From Ochotona curzoniae (taxonomy: Eukaryota; Chordata; Mammalia; Lagomorpha; Ochotonidae): 64,000 nt of DNA. Positions 20,616 to 32,686 of this stretch are shown in pieces (the stretch's first letter is position 1; the number at the start of each line of letters is the position of its first letter). The position numbers were made by a program, and so were the translations under genes. The stretch lies in assembly GCF_017591425.1 (NCBI RefSeq), contig NW_024465369.1, forward strand, positions 22,412,501 to 22,476,500, read 5' to 3'. The notes beneath the pieces are model-generated. The model searched no databases and was not told the DNA's origin. It saw nothing but the letters and a program-made list of their open reading frames with translations.

Positions 20616-21819
20616 TAAGAGCACCCTGATCATGCACAGGTGCAATGGGCTAGGCAAAGGAAAACTGCCGCAGAGCCAGCCAGGGAGTGAGCCTTTGCCA
20701 CCTGGCAGCCAGTCCTGAGCTGCAGTGCTGAGGTTCACGAAGGCAGTGATAGAAGCAGAGATTCTGTTCAGACACTGTCCGTGACTGCCGAGTGGCAGTG
20801 CAGTCTCCATCTTGCCAGTAGTCTGTATTTTCTAGAGAACCTTTCATTCACGGATCACCTCCTGATTTCTAGGGCAACCTAATTCAATTAAAAACAAAAC
20901 GGAAGACCCAGTGCCTGTGGCCTACCAGCTTGCAGCCCTTGTTGTGGAGGTTTCACAATAACGTTTTTCTTATACAGCCCTGGGCACCCCTGGGACACTC
21001 CTGACTTGAGTTGCCTGGGCGCAGAGATCTGGTCTTGCTACTTTTTGCTTCCCCAGCTGCAATTTTCATATTGTAGTTCTCAGTAATGTGTGCTGAGTGA
21101 ATGACTCTTCACAGTACTCATGATTCCTTCCCAAGTGCTGCCAAGAGTTCACTGAAAGTCTAATTTAAACCAAAACAAAGCCAGTCGATTTTGAGAGGCT
21201 TATATCCTTTCATGTAGAGCTCCATAATTTATTGTTTCATTTTGGGCTCCTTTGATTTAACAACGCTGATTATAATAGGACTTTCAAGTGGTGTTTTTTT
21301 TAATTTCCTTTTGAAAAAGTCTCCCCAAAGACATTCAAATCTGTGCTATGCATAACACTTGCAAACCCAACCTCTTTATGTTATTAATGGCTGCCAGCAC
21401 TTACGATGTGCATCCTGCCGCCAGCTATTGGGTAAAGGCTTTTCCATGTCTGCTTTTCTGTGGGGCCAATCAATGAAGAATTTGTGGATTTCTATTGAAC
21501 TGTATAAGTAGAAGAATTAGAATGTATATAATTCAGTTTGTTGACTTTCTGTAAGAGTGCTGAACAGGGCAACCAATTTGAGAGACTAGTCCAAGGCAGC
21601 TACCAAGTGACTAATAAGAGGATAGTGTAGCCAGCGGGGATGTACTAGAAGAAGAAGCCATGCAAGATTTCATTGTACTACTTAAGGCATATGAGTTGCT
21701 TATTTCTGGAGTTTCCCACTTAATGTTCTGATATTGCAGTTGATCAAAAGTAAGTGAAATTCCATAGCATGAATCTGTGGATGGGAGAAGGCTGCTGTAG
21801 TAGCACATGCAGTGTTAGG
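20616..21819. other. unassigned intron-like DNA
   Basis: No exon or repeat could be supported. Confidence 0.3.
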
Positions 21820-22132
21820 CTCTTTTTCTTTTTAAGATTTTTTTTTATTGAAAAAGCAAATTTACAGACAGGAAAGAAAAATATCTTCTGCCTGCTGGTT
21901 CATCTCCCAAATAATGGCCATTGCTGAGCTGATTTGAAGACAGGCGCCTTCTGTGGGTCTCTAACACGTGTATGAAGTCCCAAGGCTTTGGACCATTCTC
22001 TGCTGCTTTCCCAGGCCACAAGCAGGGAGTTGGAAAGGAAGTGCAACAGCTGGGACACAAACTGCTGTCCCAATGGGATGCTTGTATTGACAGCCAGAGG
22101 ATTAGCAAATTGAGTCATCACACCAGCCCCAA
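21820..22132 (-). mobile_element. CSINE, intermediate age
   Basis: The reversed tail (tttaagatttttttttattg) is followed by the full body and a head ending in 'gtcatcacaccagcccc'. Confidence 0.85.
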
Positions 22133-22279
22133 GGTGTTAGGTTCTAACATGAACAGTTGAGGGACATACACATTTACTCAAAGTATATCAGTTTTGCTTC
22201 TCCTGATATGGGTTTGGATCACACACTGTGTCATTGTGAGATGCCCGGATCTAGAGATTCTGTTAAGAAAAGAGATTTA

Positions 22280-22595
22280 AGGGCTGTGCAGTGGCACAAC
22301 AAGCTAATCCTTCACCCTGTGGCCCTGGCATTTCACATGGGCACTGCTCATGTACTGGCTGCTCAACTTCTCATCCAGCTCTCTGCTTATGACCTGTAGC
22401 ATGGGCATTGGGAATGGCCCAGGTTCTTGGGACCTTGCACCGTGTGGGAAACTCAGAAGCTTCTGGCTCCCAGCATTGGACTGGACCAACTCTGTCCATT
22501 GTGGCTGCTTGGGAAGTCATTCTGCAGATGGAAGGTCTTTTTCTGTCTTTCCTTCCCTATGGGATCTGCCTTTCAATTAAAAATGTTTTTAAAAA
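22280..22595 (+). mobile_element. CSINE, sense copy
   Basis: The head 'gggctgtgcagtggcacaac' is followed by the body and a tail 'caattaaaaatgtttttaaa'. Confidence 0.85.
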
Positions 22596-23027
22596 GACCA
22601 AAGCCCAATGCTTCATTTGTGTACACCAGAAAAGGAATGATCAGATCAATCAACAGATAGTAATGGACATAGGAATGTAAGGAGAGGTTTTTGCTTAAAA
22701 CAAGCTATTTTTCATAGGAATGAGATAGTAATCATTTCTAATACCTGACATTTTTGCTAGATAACAGTGGTTTTCAAATTTCTGTTTCCAGTGGGGAGAA
22801 TATTTGCACCTTCTGTCATCCAACTGACACTCATCAAGGCTTTCTTTCCAAGAAAAGGCTTTTTCTTTTTAAAAAAAATTTTCCAAGCTAAATTATATCC
22901 AGCTTCATTGAAGATCGTTTCCATAAACAATCATGAAATTTCAAGCAGGACACGCATAGATGATTGTGAGCAGTACCCAACAACCTGTAACTCCTTTTCT
23001 CAACAAACTACCCACGTTAAAGCCCAT

Positions 23028-23160
23028 CCGTCAGGCCTAGTGGCTAAAGTCCTCCCCTTGCATGCACTGGAATCCCATAGGGATGCTCATTTGTATCCCA
23101 GCTGCTCCACTTCCCATCCAGCTCCCTGCTTGTGGCCTGGGAAAGCAGTGAAGGACATTG
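23028..23160 (+). mobile_element. CSINE, 3'-truncated fragment
   Basis: The head and first body segment ('aggcctagtggctaaagtcc', 'ctccctgcttgtggcctggg') stop abruptly after 'gcagtgaagga'. Confidence 0.8.
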
Positions 23161-23389
23161 GTGTAATCCAGGTACTCTGATATGGCATGTAGGCATCCTG
23201 ATATTCAGATGGGCACTTTGTAGACGTGATGGGATGTAAAAGCACAATATGTGAACATCACCTGCAGTGCAGCACACACTGCTGCTCGTGACCTCGGGCT
23301 GCTGGGAACCGTCGCTTTGCTTTGCCAGAGTTTACTGTACCACATGTGGCTTAGCCCAGACAGGGTAGAATTTGTGAGTGTGGTTTATC

Positions 23390-23470
23390 TTGAATGCACA
23401 TTGTTTTTATACCATGGTAAAGTTTCTTGAAAGTTCAACCATCGGTATTTGAGGACTGTCTGTATATGGA
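23390..23470 (+). mobile_element. Tigger/MER2-like DNA transposon terminus
   Basis: 'cttgaaagttcaaccatcgg' followed by 'tatttgaggactgtctgtat' matches the end of Tigger-class elements. The fragment is short. Confidence 0.4.
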
Positions 23471-23796
23471 GAATATTGATGAGTGCTGCAGGAATCCAGA
23501 ATTTTGTGACTTCACAACTTTTGCCTTTGCTTCTTTGCCACAGTGTCTTCATGTAAGAATAGTATAATTGATTCAGAAGGGAATGTCTCTAGAGCTGAAG
23601 TGTGATTCCAGGCCACAAATCAAAACTGAGGGAGAATAGGAAACAGAAGCTGAAAGCTTTCCAACCAAAGTTAACAGATTAGTATCTTTTTCATAGTTGA
23701 AGCATGAAAGGAGGTGTCCACTATTCTAAAGTGTGGCTGAAAACCCTGCATACACATTGTTCTACCTGCTTACAACATTTGGGAGCTCTTTTTTTT

Positions 23797-23813
23797 TGAA
23801 TCATGGAGAATTT
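23797..23813. repeat. 17 bp target duplication of the 23.8 kb CSINE
   Basis: TGAATCATGGAGAATTT is repeated exactly at 24143-24159. Confidence 0.9.
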
Positions 23814-24142
23814 TTTTTTAAAGATTTATTTTTATTATTTTTTCATTGGAAAGGCGGATGTACAGAGAGGAGAGACAGAGAGGAAGATCTTCCATCCGAT
23901 GATTCACTCCCCAAGTGAGCGCAACGGCCGATGCTATGCCGATCCAAAGCCAGGAGCCTCTTCCGGGTCTCCCACGCGGGTGCAGGGTCCCAAAGCTTTG
24001 GGCCGTCCTCGACTGCTTTCCCGGGCCCCAGGCAGGGAGCTGGAAGGGAAGCGGGGCTGCCAGGATTAGAACCGGCGCCCATATGGGATCCTGGGCGTGC
24101 AAGGCGAAGACCGTAACCACTTGCGCCACCGCGCTGGGCCCG
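23814..24142 (-). mobile_element. CSINE, young full-length copy
   Basis: It is nearly identical in body to the 14.7 kb copy, has an intact head and CpGs, and has a perfect 17 bp target duplication. Confidence 0.97.
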
Positions 24143-24644
24143 TGAATCATGGAGAATTTAAAGGCTAAAGTGAAGAGGTGATTTGACTTTCTCAATGGTG
24201 ATTCTAGTTATTAGAGGAATGACCAGATTGCCTCCCTCTCTTCCTGGGTGATTGTTCCCTGTTGGACAGAGATGTGGGCATTGCCTAGGAGACCTTGCTG
24301 TAACTTGGGAGTCAAGGAAGAAAGCCTCTGGGCTGTTCCAAGTAGATAGTACATGTGTGGTATGTGCTCACTGTACATGTATGGTGTGTACACTGTCATG
24401 CATGAGCCTTGCTCCTGAGTATGTGTGAAGGGACTCTTGTCTTTGATTGGAGGCCATTTGAAGGAAGAATCTGCATTTCAGGGTTCTGCCCTTATGAAAT
24501 GATAAGTTGAAAGTGCAGGTTGGCTGTGTAAGAACATCAACTTTTCCAGATATTTGTTAGTTATGTACTATGTCCCAACTTCTAGCATGTGATTACAAGG
24601 AAAGTAGGATGTCTGGCTTATTCACCTCTAGGAGGACTGATTAA

Positions 24645-24950
24645 AATATATATATTTATTTGCAAAAGTCACAGGGGAGAGAGAGGGAGGGGTTTTCTTC
24701 CCATCTACCAATTCACCCCTCAAATGACTGAGAATTTGCCAGGCTGAAGCCGGGAACTTCATCCAGGTCTCTCAGATGGGTGCAGGAGCCCAAAGAGTTG
24801 GTCCATCTTCTGTTGCTTTCTCAGGTGCATTAACATGGAGTTGGATTAGAAATGGAGCTACTGGGACCTGAACTGGTGCCTGAGTAGGATGTTGGCAATG
24901 CAGTGGGAGGCATAACCCACTGTCTCACACTCACAGTACTGGCCCTGGTA
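24645..24950 (-). mobile_element. CSINE, old copy
   Basis: The reversed tail merges with an AT repeat. The body carries 'gggtgcaggagcccaaag' and the head ends 'cagtactggccctgg'. Confidence 0.75.
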
Positions 24951-25154
24951 GGTGGCTTTATATGCAAATATAAGATGAGTATGATGAGAAATGCACTGGC
25001 AAATAAATGGAATATAGTTGGAACACAAGAGAAACTGACAATGAAGAAGAGTTTTCCAGGTGAAATAAAAGGACATTCTAGATAGAGAGAGGGAGAGAGA
25101 TCATTGTACTTAAATAAATGGGGCTAGAATCTAGGTAACAAGTGTGAAAATAAC

Positions 25155-25425
25155 ATATATATGAATGTTTGAGAGAATCAGAAAGCTATCATTTGTCAGT
25201 TGACTCTCCAAATACCTGCCATTGAGATGCACCTGCTGGAGCTAGGCTGGAGCCTGGAGCCGGGAACTCAGTCCTGGGCTTCAGGAACACAGCGATGGGG
25301 CCGTTGCTGCTTGCTCTCAGCCTCTGCACTAGCAGGAAGCTGAAATTGGGACCAGCAGCCAGAGGACTTCAACATCCTGAAGTGGGGCACAGGCAGGCTA
25401 ACTGGCTCACCTGCTAGGCTAAATG
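25155..25425 (-). mobile_element. CSINE, old copy
   Basis: The degraded reversed body has 'gccgggaactcagtcctggg' and 'agcaggaagctgaaattgg'. Confidence 0.6.
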
Positions 25426-25499
25426 CACACTGCTTGATAGGAGAGTTCTGAGAGAATGTTACAACAAATGAGTAACCCAGAGCTTTCAAACTTCATTAT

Positions 25500-25800
25500 A
25501 GGGGCTGGCACTGTGGTCTAGGGGTAAAGCTTCTGCCTGCAATGTTGGCATCCCACATGGGTGCTGATTCGTATGCCAGCTGTTTCACTTTAGATATGGC
25601 TATCTGCTACTGGCTTGATAAACATAATGGAAGATGGCTCAAGTGCACGGGCAACTGTTACCCACATTGAGAGGCCTGGGAGAAAGCTCCTGGCTCCCAG
25701 CTATGGCCCGGCCAAGCCGTGCTGTTGCAGCCATCTGGGGAGTGAACCAGTGGACAGAAGACTCACTCTTTAAAAACAAAAATCTTAAATGCCTTTATAA
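25500..25800 (+). mobile_element. CSINE, sense copy
   Basis: The head 'ggggctggcactgtggtcta' and 'catcccacatgggtgctgat' are followed by a body with deletions and 'ggggagtgaaccagtgga'. Confidence 0.8.
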
Positions 25801-25919
25801 AAGAAAATGTTCAAGTAGGGAGGCACAAAATTAACAGCCACTCATACAACATTCAAATAGCCTCAGATATCAGTATCTTGACAGTCCCATCCGATAGTCC
25901 TGTATTGTTTGTGGCTGGA

Positions 25920-26300
25920 ATGAGTTACCTATTGTTTTATATTTAAAGTGTACAGTATGATATACAAAGTGATTACTACTGTGATGCAAATTAACATTCT
26001 CATTTTCAAAAACGGTTTTCTTTCCCTCTCCCCACACTCCATTCCTTAGGTCTGCTTGGTTGGCAAATCACCACTGAACAGTGTTATTAACTACAGTACT
26101 TATTTGAACAGTAGAGCTCCAAATTCATCCTACATAACTGCAACTTTGTAATCCTTAATTTACCTCTCTCCATGCTTCCCCTAGCCATTGAAAGCAAATC
26201 CCAGACATTATGTAATTTTACTTGTAAATGCTGTCCTTGTTATTATCACACAGTAAAATGAGGGTAATTCCCTAATAGTTGTATAACCTATGGATTTCTC
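25920..26300 (-). mobile_element. ancient L1 3' UTR fragment
   Basis: 'gagctccaaattcatcctac' and 'ataactgcaactttgtaatcc' follow the 3' UTR of old mammalian L1 (L1MA/L1MB-like) in reverse. The fragment probably continues at 27440-27730 after interruption by later insertions. Confidence 0.55.
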
Positions 26301-26354
26301 CTATTAACACAGGTTTCATTATTTAACAGATTGATCCAGCACATCTCTATATAT

Positions 26355-26590
26355 TTTTTTTTCAAAAAGATTTTTATGTACTTGATGGGCAGAATGACAG
26401 ATTTTCCATGCCCTGGTGAACTCCTCAAATGGCAGTAACAGGTAGGACTAGAAGCCTGGGACCAAGAACTCCATCCTGGTCCCCCACGAGGGCCGGGGAC
26501 TGTAGTACTTGGGACATTATCCACTGCTGTCTATGGCAAATGAGCAGGAGAACAACTGAGACTCACAATTACTCCTCCAGTACAGGTTGT
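26355..26590 (-). mobile_element. CSINE, old copy
   Basis: The reversed tail 'aaaaagatttttatgtactt' and body 'gaagcctgggaccaagaact' are seen; the head is mostly lost. Confidence 0.55.
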
Positions 26591-27439
26591 GGCATTGCAA
26601 TTGGAGGCTTACCCAACTTTACCACCATACTGTGCCCCCTCCCCCCATTTTAATGCGTTTATGCCTTTTTTTAGAAGTGTTCTACACTTATTATCTGGTC
26701 TTAACTCTGATTGCTTTACTGAACTGTCTGGCTCTGGTAAAGTTGTGCTTTCGGTTTTAGAAATATTGCTTATTTTCTGAGGCCTTTTCCAGGCTTCGGG
26801 GAACACTTGAGCTTGAGAGCTCTATCATAAAGGACTAAGGGTTACCCCCACCAGTTCCATGGACGTTGACTTCCCTTCAGCATTTAGCATTGAGTGTCTG
26901 AGTGGATGTATGGATTAGCATTAGCTGCCAGTAGCCCTTGAACGCTGTCCTCCAGCTGGCTCTCTGGCCACTTTCTTGTAGCAGTGGTCCCCACAGCCTG
27001 CGCATGATTCTGCATTCTTGAGCCCACATGGTCTCCTTGCTGATGCTCCATTTTTGGCCTGCTTTGGCTTCCCTTGAGTGTATTCTGATCTCTATTGTTT
27101 CAGCATCCTGGCTGTGTGGTCCATACATAAGAAGCAGTAAAAACCACTGGAACTTTAAAGTCTGTATAATCTGAATTCCTGAGACTGCTTCCTTGTATTC
27201 TAACAAATGATAGATAAATTACCAAACAGAATGCCTGGCGTGAGGTCCGCCTCTGGATAGGGGTTTCCGTGTACAGTATTGTTCATTGTTAGTACAGTGC
27301 TGCGCACGGGTCTCTAGAGCAACTGAAGGGGACAGCTGCTGTGCAGCTCCCCATCTCCCCTGCCCTTGGCCTCCGTCAGCCGGCATGCTGCTCCACTTCT
27401 GAGGCTCCAACTGCTTTATATACTCACACAGTCAGTGTC

Positions 27440-27730
27440 CTCCTGGGACTGGCTTATTTCTCTTGGCATCTTGTCCTTAAGGGTCATGCACATGGTAGCA
27501 TGTGTCACAGCTTCCTTGTTCAGGCTAACTGAATATGCCTTTGTACATGTATATGCCACATTTGTTTACCTGTTCTCTCGGGGGATATTTCGGCTGCTTC
27601 TATGCTTTGCTTATTGCACACAGTGCTGCAGTGAGTTTTCTCTTGTTCTGTAGTTGAGTGCAAATACTTATATCTCTTCAGAAGTCTGACTTCAGATCTT
27701 TTGCATAAATATCCAGAAATGGGATTGCTG
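27440..27730 (-). mobile_element. ancient L1 3' end fragment
   Basis: 'tttcggctgcttctatgctt', 'gcacacagtgctgcagtgag' and 'aatatccagaaatgggattg' match the reversed 3' end of old L1 elements. Confidence 0.6.
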
Positions 27731-27759
27731 CTTGCTCTTCATCTTTAAACACAGGGAAA

Positions 27760-28010
27760 AAAAAAAAAGAAATGGATACTTTGAAGTGAGGCAGAGTGCT
27801 GGTTCACTCCTCGATGCCTGCAACAGCTGGCACCTCTGATCTCTGTCTCATGTGGGTAGAGGGCACCCCATTGTTGAAGCCATCAGCTGCTGTTCTCAGG
27901 GTGCCTGTTAGCATGCATCAAGTCAGGAATCAGTACTTGAACCTAGGGACTGATATGGGCTGCAGGCATCCTAACCTGTCTCTTCGCTACTAGGCTAAAT
28001 GCCCATCCCC
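27760..28010 (-). mobile_element. CSINE, old copy
   Basis: The reversed tail, a body with 'gctggttcactcctcgatgc', and a head ending 'taggctaaatgcccatcccc' are seen. Confidence 0.65.
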
Positions 28011-29964
28011 ACATTGGTTTGTTGTGATTTCTAATAAAGAAATTGCACATCACCTCTTGCAGCTGCTGATCAATTGAATGTGTCCTGCCTGGCAGCCTTA
28101 GAGCTGGCACCCCTGTAGTTGTTGCGTGGTCACTGCACTTCATCATGGGTGGCCATACTTCTTGTTTACTAATCATGCCTTATTACTTTTGACCATGTCA
28201 TCAATAATGTTGACAGTTCTGGAAAGAACTCAACATCTTCTGTAAAACCTTTTGTTCCCTGGTCACTAGCAGCTGTGTCATTGAAGAAGTGTTGACACTG
28301 CTTCTGGTTTTAAAATGACTTATATTATTTCTTCTTAGGAGTGAGAAAAAAAATTACAAGGGTGGAATTTACTGGATTGTTAACTAGATCAAAAAGCAAT
28401 GGTAGAAAAGCCAAGGGCAAAAGTCTTTCTACAAAACAGTTCTAGAAAGCAGAAAATGCTAGAACTTCCCAGACAATAGTAGGTATTGAAAAGCTAAGCT
28501 TTGAGCAGAAAATGAGGCTTGCTGTTTTTCATGTTCTGAAGTGTAAGATACCTCAGCCAGCTAAAGTTTTAATGTCTGATTTTATTTGAGGATATTGACA
28601 AAAATGCTTATGAACTTTTAGTTTAACGGTTTAGTTTAGAAGATGACTTGATTGCTTAGCAGAGAATTTGTTATTTTATTTGTGATTTCAGTAACCATGG
28701 TGTTGCCCTTGAAGTAGTTAAGAAGTCCCATTTGATTCTCTTACACCCACTTGATGCCAATTCTTAGATTTTTTTTTTTTAAGTTTTCACCTTAGAAATA
28801 ACGAGCCAGAGACCAGTAGCTTCAGTGTCTCCAAGATTTGCTGGGAAAAGAAATGGTGTTTTCTCTTGTTGTGTAGTTGAGGTTTTGTTTTTGGTAGGTA
28901 AGCTCCAGCTCTTGCGACTTATTTGTGTTCTGAACAGAGGACCCTCAGATGTTTGTGAACTGAGTCATTTCCGAGCGAGGCCCCAGGCCTCTGGTCTGGA
29001 ACTCCTGGCATGAGGGTGGAGTTGGGTCACAGCCCCAGTGGGAGGAAGTCCCTGTGTCAGGAGGAAGTGGGGGAGGGGCTGTCTTCAGGACCTTTGCCTG
29101 GCAGTGGGGAACCCAGGCATCCACGTTCCCAGGCCCGGCTCTGCCCCTGGTCCTAGGGATTCAGAGGTACTCCTGATCCCCTGGAGCAAGGCAGAACCTC
29201 ATGCAGGAGCCCCCAAGGATTTAGCAGGTTGTACAAAGAAGGCTTTCTGTACCTTATCAGAGAAGAGCTGGAGGGTGATTTGGGCCTGTGGAATGCAGGA
29301 GGAAGATGCCAAGTTGTCAGATGCAAGGTCAGGGCCTGTTATGCAGCAAGAACTATTTAAATCTCTGTTGTAGAGATTCCCACTGGACTCAGCCAAGGAG
29401 GAGAGAGGGAGGGAGGGTGAGGGCCAAGAGGAGTGGAACCGAAAGGGCTGCTGGTGCTGGGGACAACAGGCCCTGCCTGGGGAGTCCTGACAGCCTGGAC
29501 CTTGGCAGAGAGGGTCAGTGGCCTGCTCACTGCAGCCTGCATGGAAATGAATGGGTCTCAGTTGAAAAGGCAGTTTCAACAATGAGCTTGCAATGAAACT
29601 GAGATAGACTTCTCAGTCTAGAAGTTGATGCTGTAAAGGAGGTGCATGCTGCAGTGGGACGCACGGGTTCCCTGTCTTGGGGTCTTCTCTCCTGGATATA
29701 GTGGCAGAGTCCCACTGGAGGGAAAATGGTCTATTCCTCAGTGCCCAGGGTCATCTTTAAGAGTCTCCAATGTGTTGCTGGGGGCACTTTGAATGATTCA
29801 GGTGCTACTTAAACTGCCACTAACTGTAGTAGCCATTTTTTTTTCCTGCTTTTTAAAAAATGAATTCTGTTGTCATTTCACAAGGCTGTCATTGTACCTT
29901 GATTGGCCAGCTGCTCAAATCAAATGCTGCCTTCTCTTAGAATTGTATTTCAAAGAAGTATAAG
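28011..29964. other. unassigned DNA, GC-richer between 28.95 and 29.6 kb
   Basis: No supported exon is seen. Frames of 100-127 codons around 29.0-29.6 kb overlap on both strands without splice context and look like chance in GC-rich DNA. Confidence 0.3.
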
Positions 29965-30270
29965 GGGTGGATGTTCAGCCTACTGGTTGAGACACTGCTT
30001 GGGCGCCTACATCTCATAGGGGAGTTTCTGGGTTTGAATGCAAACACTGCTACTGACCATGGCTTCCTGTTCGTGTGCACCTTGGGAGGCAGTTGGTGAT
30101 GTTCTAGCGGCTGCTTTGGGAGACCCAGATGGAGTTCTGCGCTCCTGGCTGCAGCTTGGCTCTGCCCTAGCAGTTGCTGGCATCAGGGAAGTGAAGCAGT
30201 AGATGGAAGCTACCTCTGTGTGTCTCTGCATTTCATGTAAGTGCCGTAAGTAAATACAAAGTCAAAGGAA
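29965..30270 (+). mobile_element. CSINE, old sense copy
   Basis: The head is 'ggggtggatgttcagcctac'. The body includes 'gggagacccagatggagttc', and the tail ends near 'taagtaaatacaaa'. Confidence 0.6.
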
Positions 30271-30789
30271 AGAATAAAATGGCTGCAGAGGGACTGGGGG
30301 AAGTGGGAAGGTGTTGGGTAGAGGAAGAGGAGCTCTCCCTAAGCTTTGTGTGTATATTCTGACAATTCTAGAGGCTTGTTTGTTTCTGGTTCCTGGGTGA
30401 TACTGAAGTTCAAGCTTCTGACTCCTATCTTAGACTCCCCCCTGGGTTTTCCACTAACATGTAAATCCTTCCCCTCTTCCCTTACCTCACTCAATTTTGT
30501 ACAGAAATGAGAAAAGGTAAGTTTTCTCAGAGAGAGCAAGAAGGTGAGTGAAGGAAGACCCAGGGCAGAGGCAAGGGCTTATCCCATCAGTCCACCACTG
30601 TTCCTGAGAGCTGAGACGGTCTGCATGGTGTGGGTGATTCAGAGGGATCCCCAGAACGGACTGGGCAGACAGAGCTCACACACCTGAAACGCTCCACTGA
30701 GCCTGGTAGTTTTAGGTCCAGTGTGAGTACAGAGTTGGGCCAAAAATTGAAGCCAGGAGGATTGAAGTTCTCCTGAGTATAGCAAAGGC

Positions 30790-30937
30790 TGCTGATGCTC
30801 AAGCCCTTTCTATAAAATTACGTAGTACTTGCCTTGTATACATCCCACTGTACCCTTCAGTCACCTCTAGGTTCTTCCTAGTGCCCAATGCTGCGTCAGA
30901 GGTTGTTTCACAGTGTTATTTAGGGAATGATGACAAA

Positions 30938-30985
<48 letters not shown>

Positions 30986-31060
30986 GCGCACGTGCACGCA
31001 CATGTGCTTTCTACCCATGTTGGGTTGAATCGACAGTTGCCAAACCTACATATCTGGGAA
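30790..31060 (+). mobile_element. Tigger-like DNA transposon, second copy
   Basis: 'tgctgatgctcaagcccttt', 'attacgtagtacttgcc' and 'ttagggaatgatgacaaaac' match the same family as 13395-13700. It is split by the GT microsatellite. Confidence 0.5.
30942..30983. repeat. (GT)n microsatellite
   Basis: About 20 GT units are followed by a GCGCACGTGCACGCACATG segment that keeps purine-pyrimidine alternation after one break. Confidence 0.95.
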
Positions 31061-31064
31061 AAAA

Positions 31065-32042
31065 CCTATTAAGAGACCCCAGGAACTGAGGTCAGGGAGA
31101 GAGTTGGTGTACATCTGAGGAAACCATTTTGGAAGGACTGGTGAGGTTTTGGGACTGGTCCACAGACTGTTATTTGTGAGATTGATTAAAATGCAGAGTG
31201 TTGGGCTCCAGGCATGATGATTGCTGTGGTTTTGGGGTGGTGCCCAGGTGCCCTGGAGTGCCCAGGTCTCTGTGACAGATGGGGTGTTCTAAGGAAACTC
31301 TGGTAAAGGATGGATAAGACAAGGCCAATTGGTGAGAAATGAGACCAGGAAGGAGGCATCCAAGCTGGATAGATGTTTCTCACTCTATCTTCAGATGGAC
31401 GGGTAACGTGCGGGTTGCCCTGAGAATGAAGAAAGGTGGGAAGGGGAATGCCATCTGCAACTCAGGTGGCACTGGTTTTCCTGCAGCTCCTGCCCTTGGT
31501 CCTCAAGTGGCTAAGTGGATTCTTCACATATAAAACGCAACATTGTAATTGCTTCTCGCCTAGTGAACACTGAAGTTGGAACGCTCTTTGCAGATGAGCT
31601 TTGAATTGCTGCCTCTGCTCCAGCTCTGTGACAGGTGCCAAGCAGCCCTTGCTTAGGCAGTGGCCCAGTCCTTCCCTGCAGCTCTTGCTTCCCCGTTTGG
31701 GCTGCACCTTGCATCCTAGGCTCATCACCTGCATGTTGCCAGGCACCTCGACTTCCTCCTGCTTTCTCCCGTGGTCTGCTAGCCCCTACGACTGCCCGCT
31801 GTCTAGAAGGAATTTTTTGCACCCTGGGAATTGGTCAGGTATATATGTAGAGATTCCCGAACTTGGCCCTGTCAGAGTTAGAGGGCCAGGTTGGGAGTTG
31901 GGACCCAGAGATTCTGTCTTCATTATCACAGGAGATCCGCATGGGCAGTTGCAGTTACTACACATCTCGGAGAGACTAGTAGACATGCAGGCTTAGCAGA
32001 GGTCTTGCCAAATTTATGGTGAAAGTAGGTGTTTTTTTTTTT
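31065..32042. other. unassigned DNA
   Basis: Overlapping frames of 70-130 codons on both strands at 31.5-32.0 kb have no splice support or recognisable domain. Confidence 0.3.
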
Positions 32043-32060
32043 AATTTGCTATATATTTTT

Positions 32061-32383
32061 TTAAAGATTTATTTATTACAAAGTCAGATATACAGAGAGG
32101 AGGAGACACAGAGAGGAAGATCTTCTGTCCTATGATTCACTCCCCAAAGTGAGCGCAACAGCCAGTGCTATGCCAATCTGGAGCCAGGATCCAGGAACTT
32201 CTTCCGGGTCTCCCACGCGGGTGCAGGGTCCCAAGGCTTTGGGCTGTCCTCGACTGCTTTCCCAGGCCACGAGTAGGGAGCTGGATGGAAAGTGGAGCTG
32301 CTGGGATTAGAACCGGCGCCCATATGGGATCCCGGGGCGTTCAAGGTGAGGACTTTAGCTGCTAGGCCAACACACTGGGCCCA
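32061..32383 (-). mobile_element. CSINE, young, inserted in the tail of another CSINE
   Basis: Full length. The left flank 'aatttgctatatattttt' recurs on the right as 'aatttgctatattttta', which is also the start of the next CSINE's reversed tail at 32396. The element therefore landed in an older SINE tail in the same orientation. Confidence 0.9.
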
Positions 32384-32395
32384 AATTTGCTATAT

Positions 32396-32686
32396 TTTTA
32401 TTGTAAAGTCAGATATACAGAGAGGATAATCTTCCATCCGATGATTGACTCCCCAAGTGACTGCAATGGCCAGAGCTGAGCTGATCCAAAGCCAAGAGCC
32501 CAGAACTGCTTCTGGGTCTCCCATGCAGGTGCAGGGTCCCAAGGCTTTGGGCTGTCTTTGCTGTCCCAGGCCACAAGCATGGAGCTGGATGGGAAGCGGG
32601 GCTGCAGGGATTAGAACCAACACTCATATGGGATCCTGGCATGTGCAAGGTGAGGACTTTAGCTGCTAGGCCATGGCACCAGCCCG
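32396..32686 (-). mobile_element. CSINE, intermediate age
   Basis: The reversed tail, full body, and head ending 'ggccatggcaccagcccgg' are seen. It served as target for the copy at 32061-32383. Confidence 0.9.

Noticed and set aside
29000..29600. Possible CpG island or promoter
   Set aside because: It is GC-richer but CpG-poor, with no TATA or initiator context.
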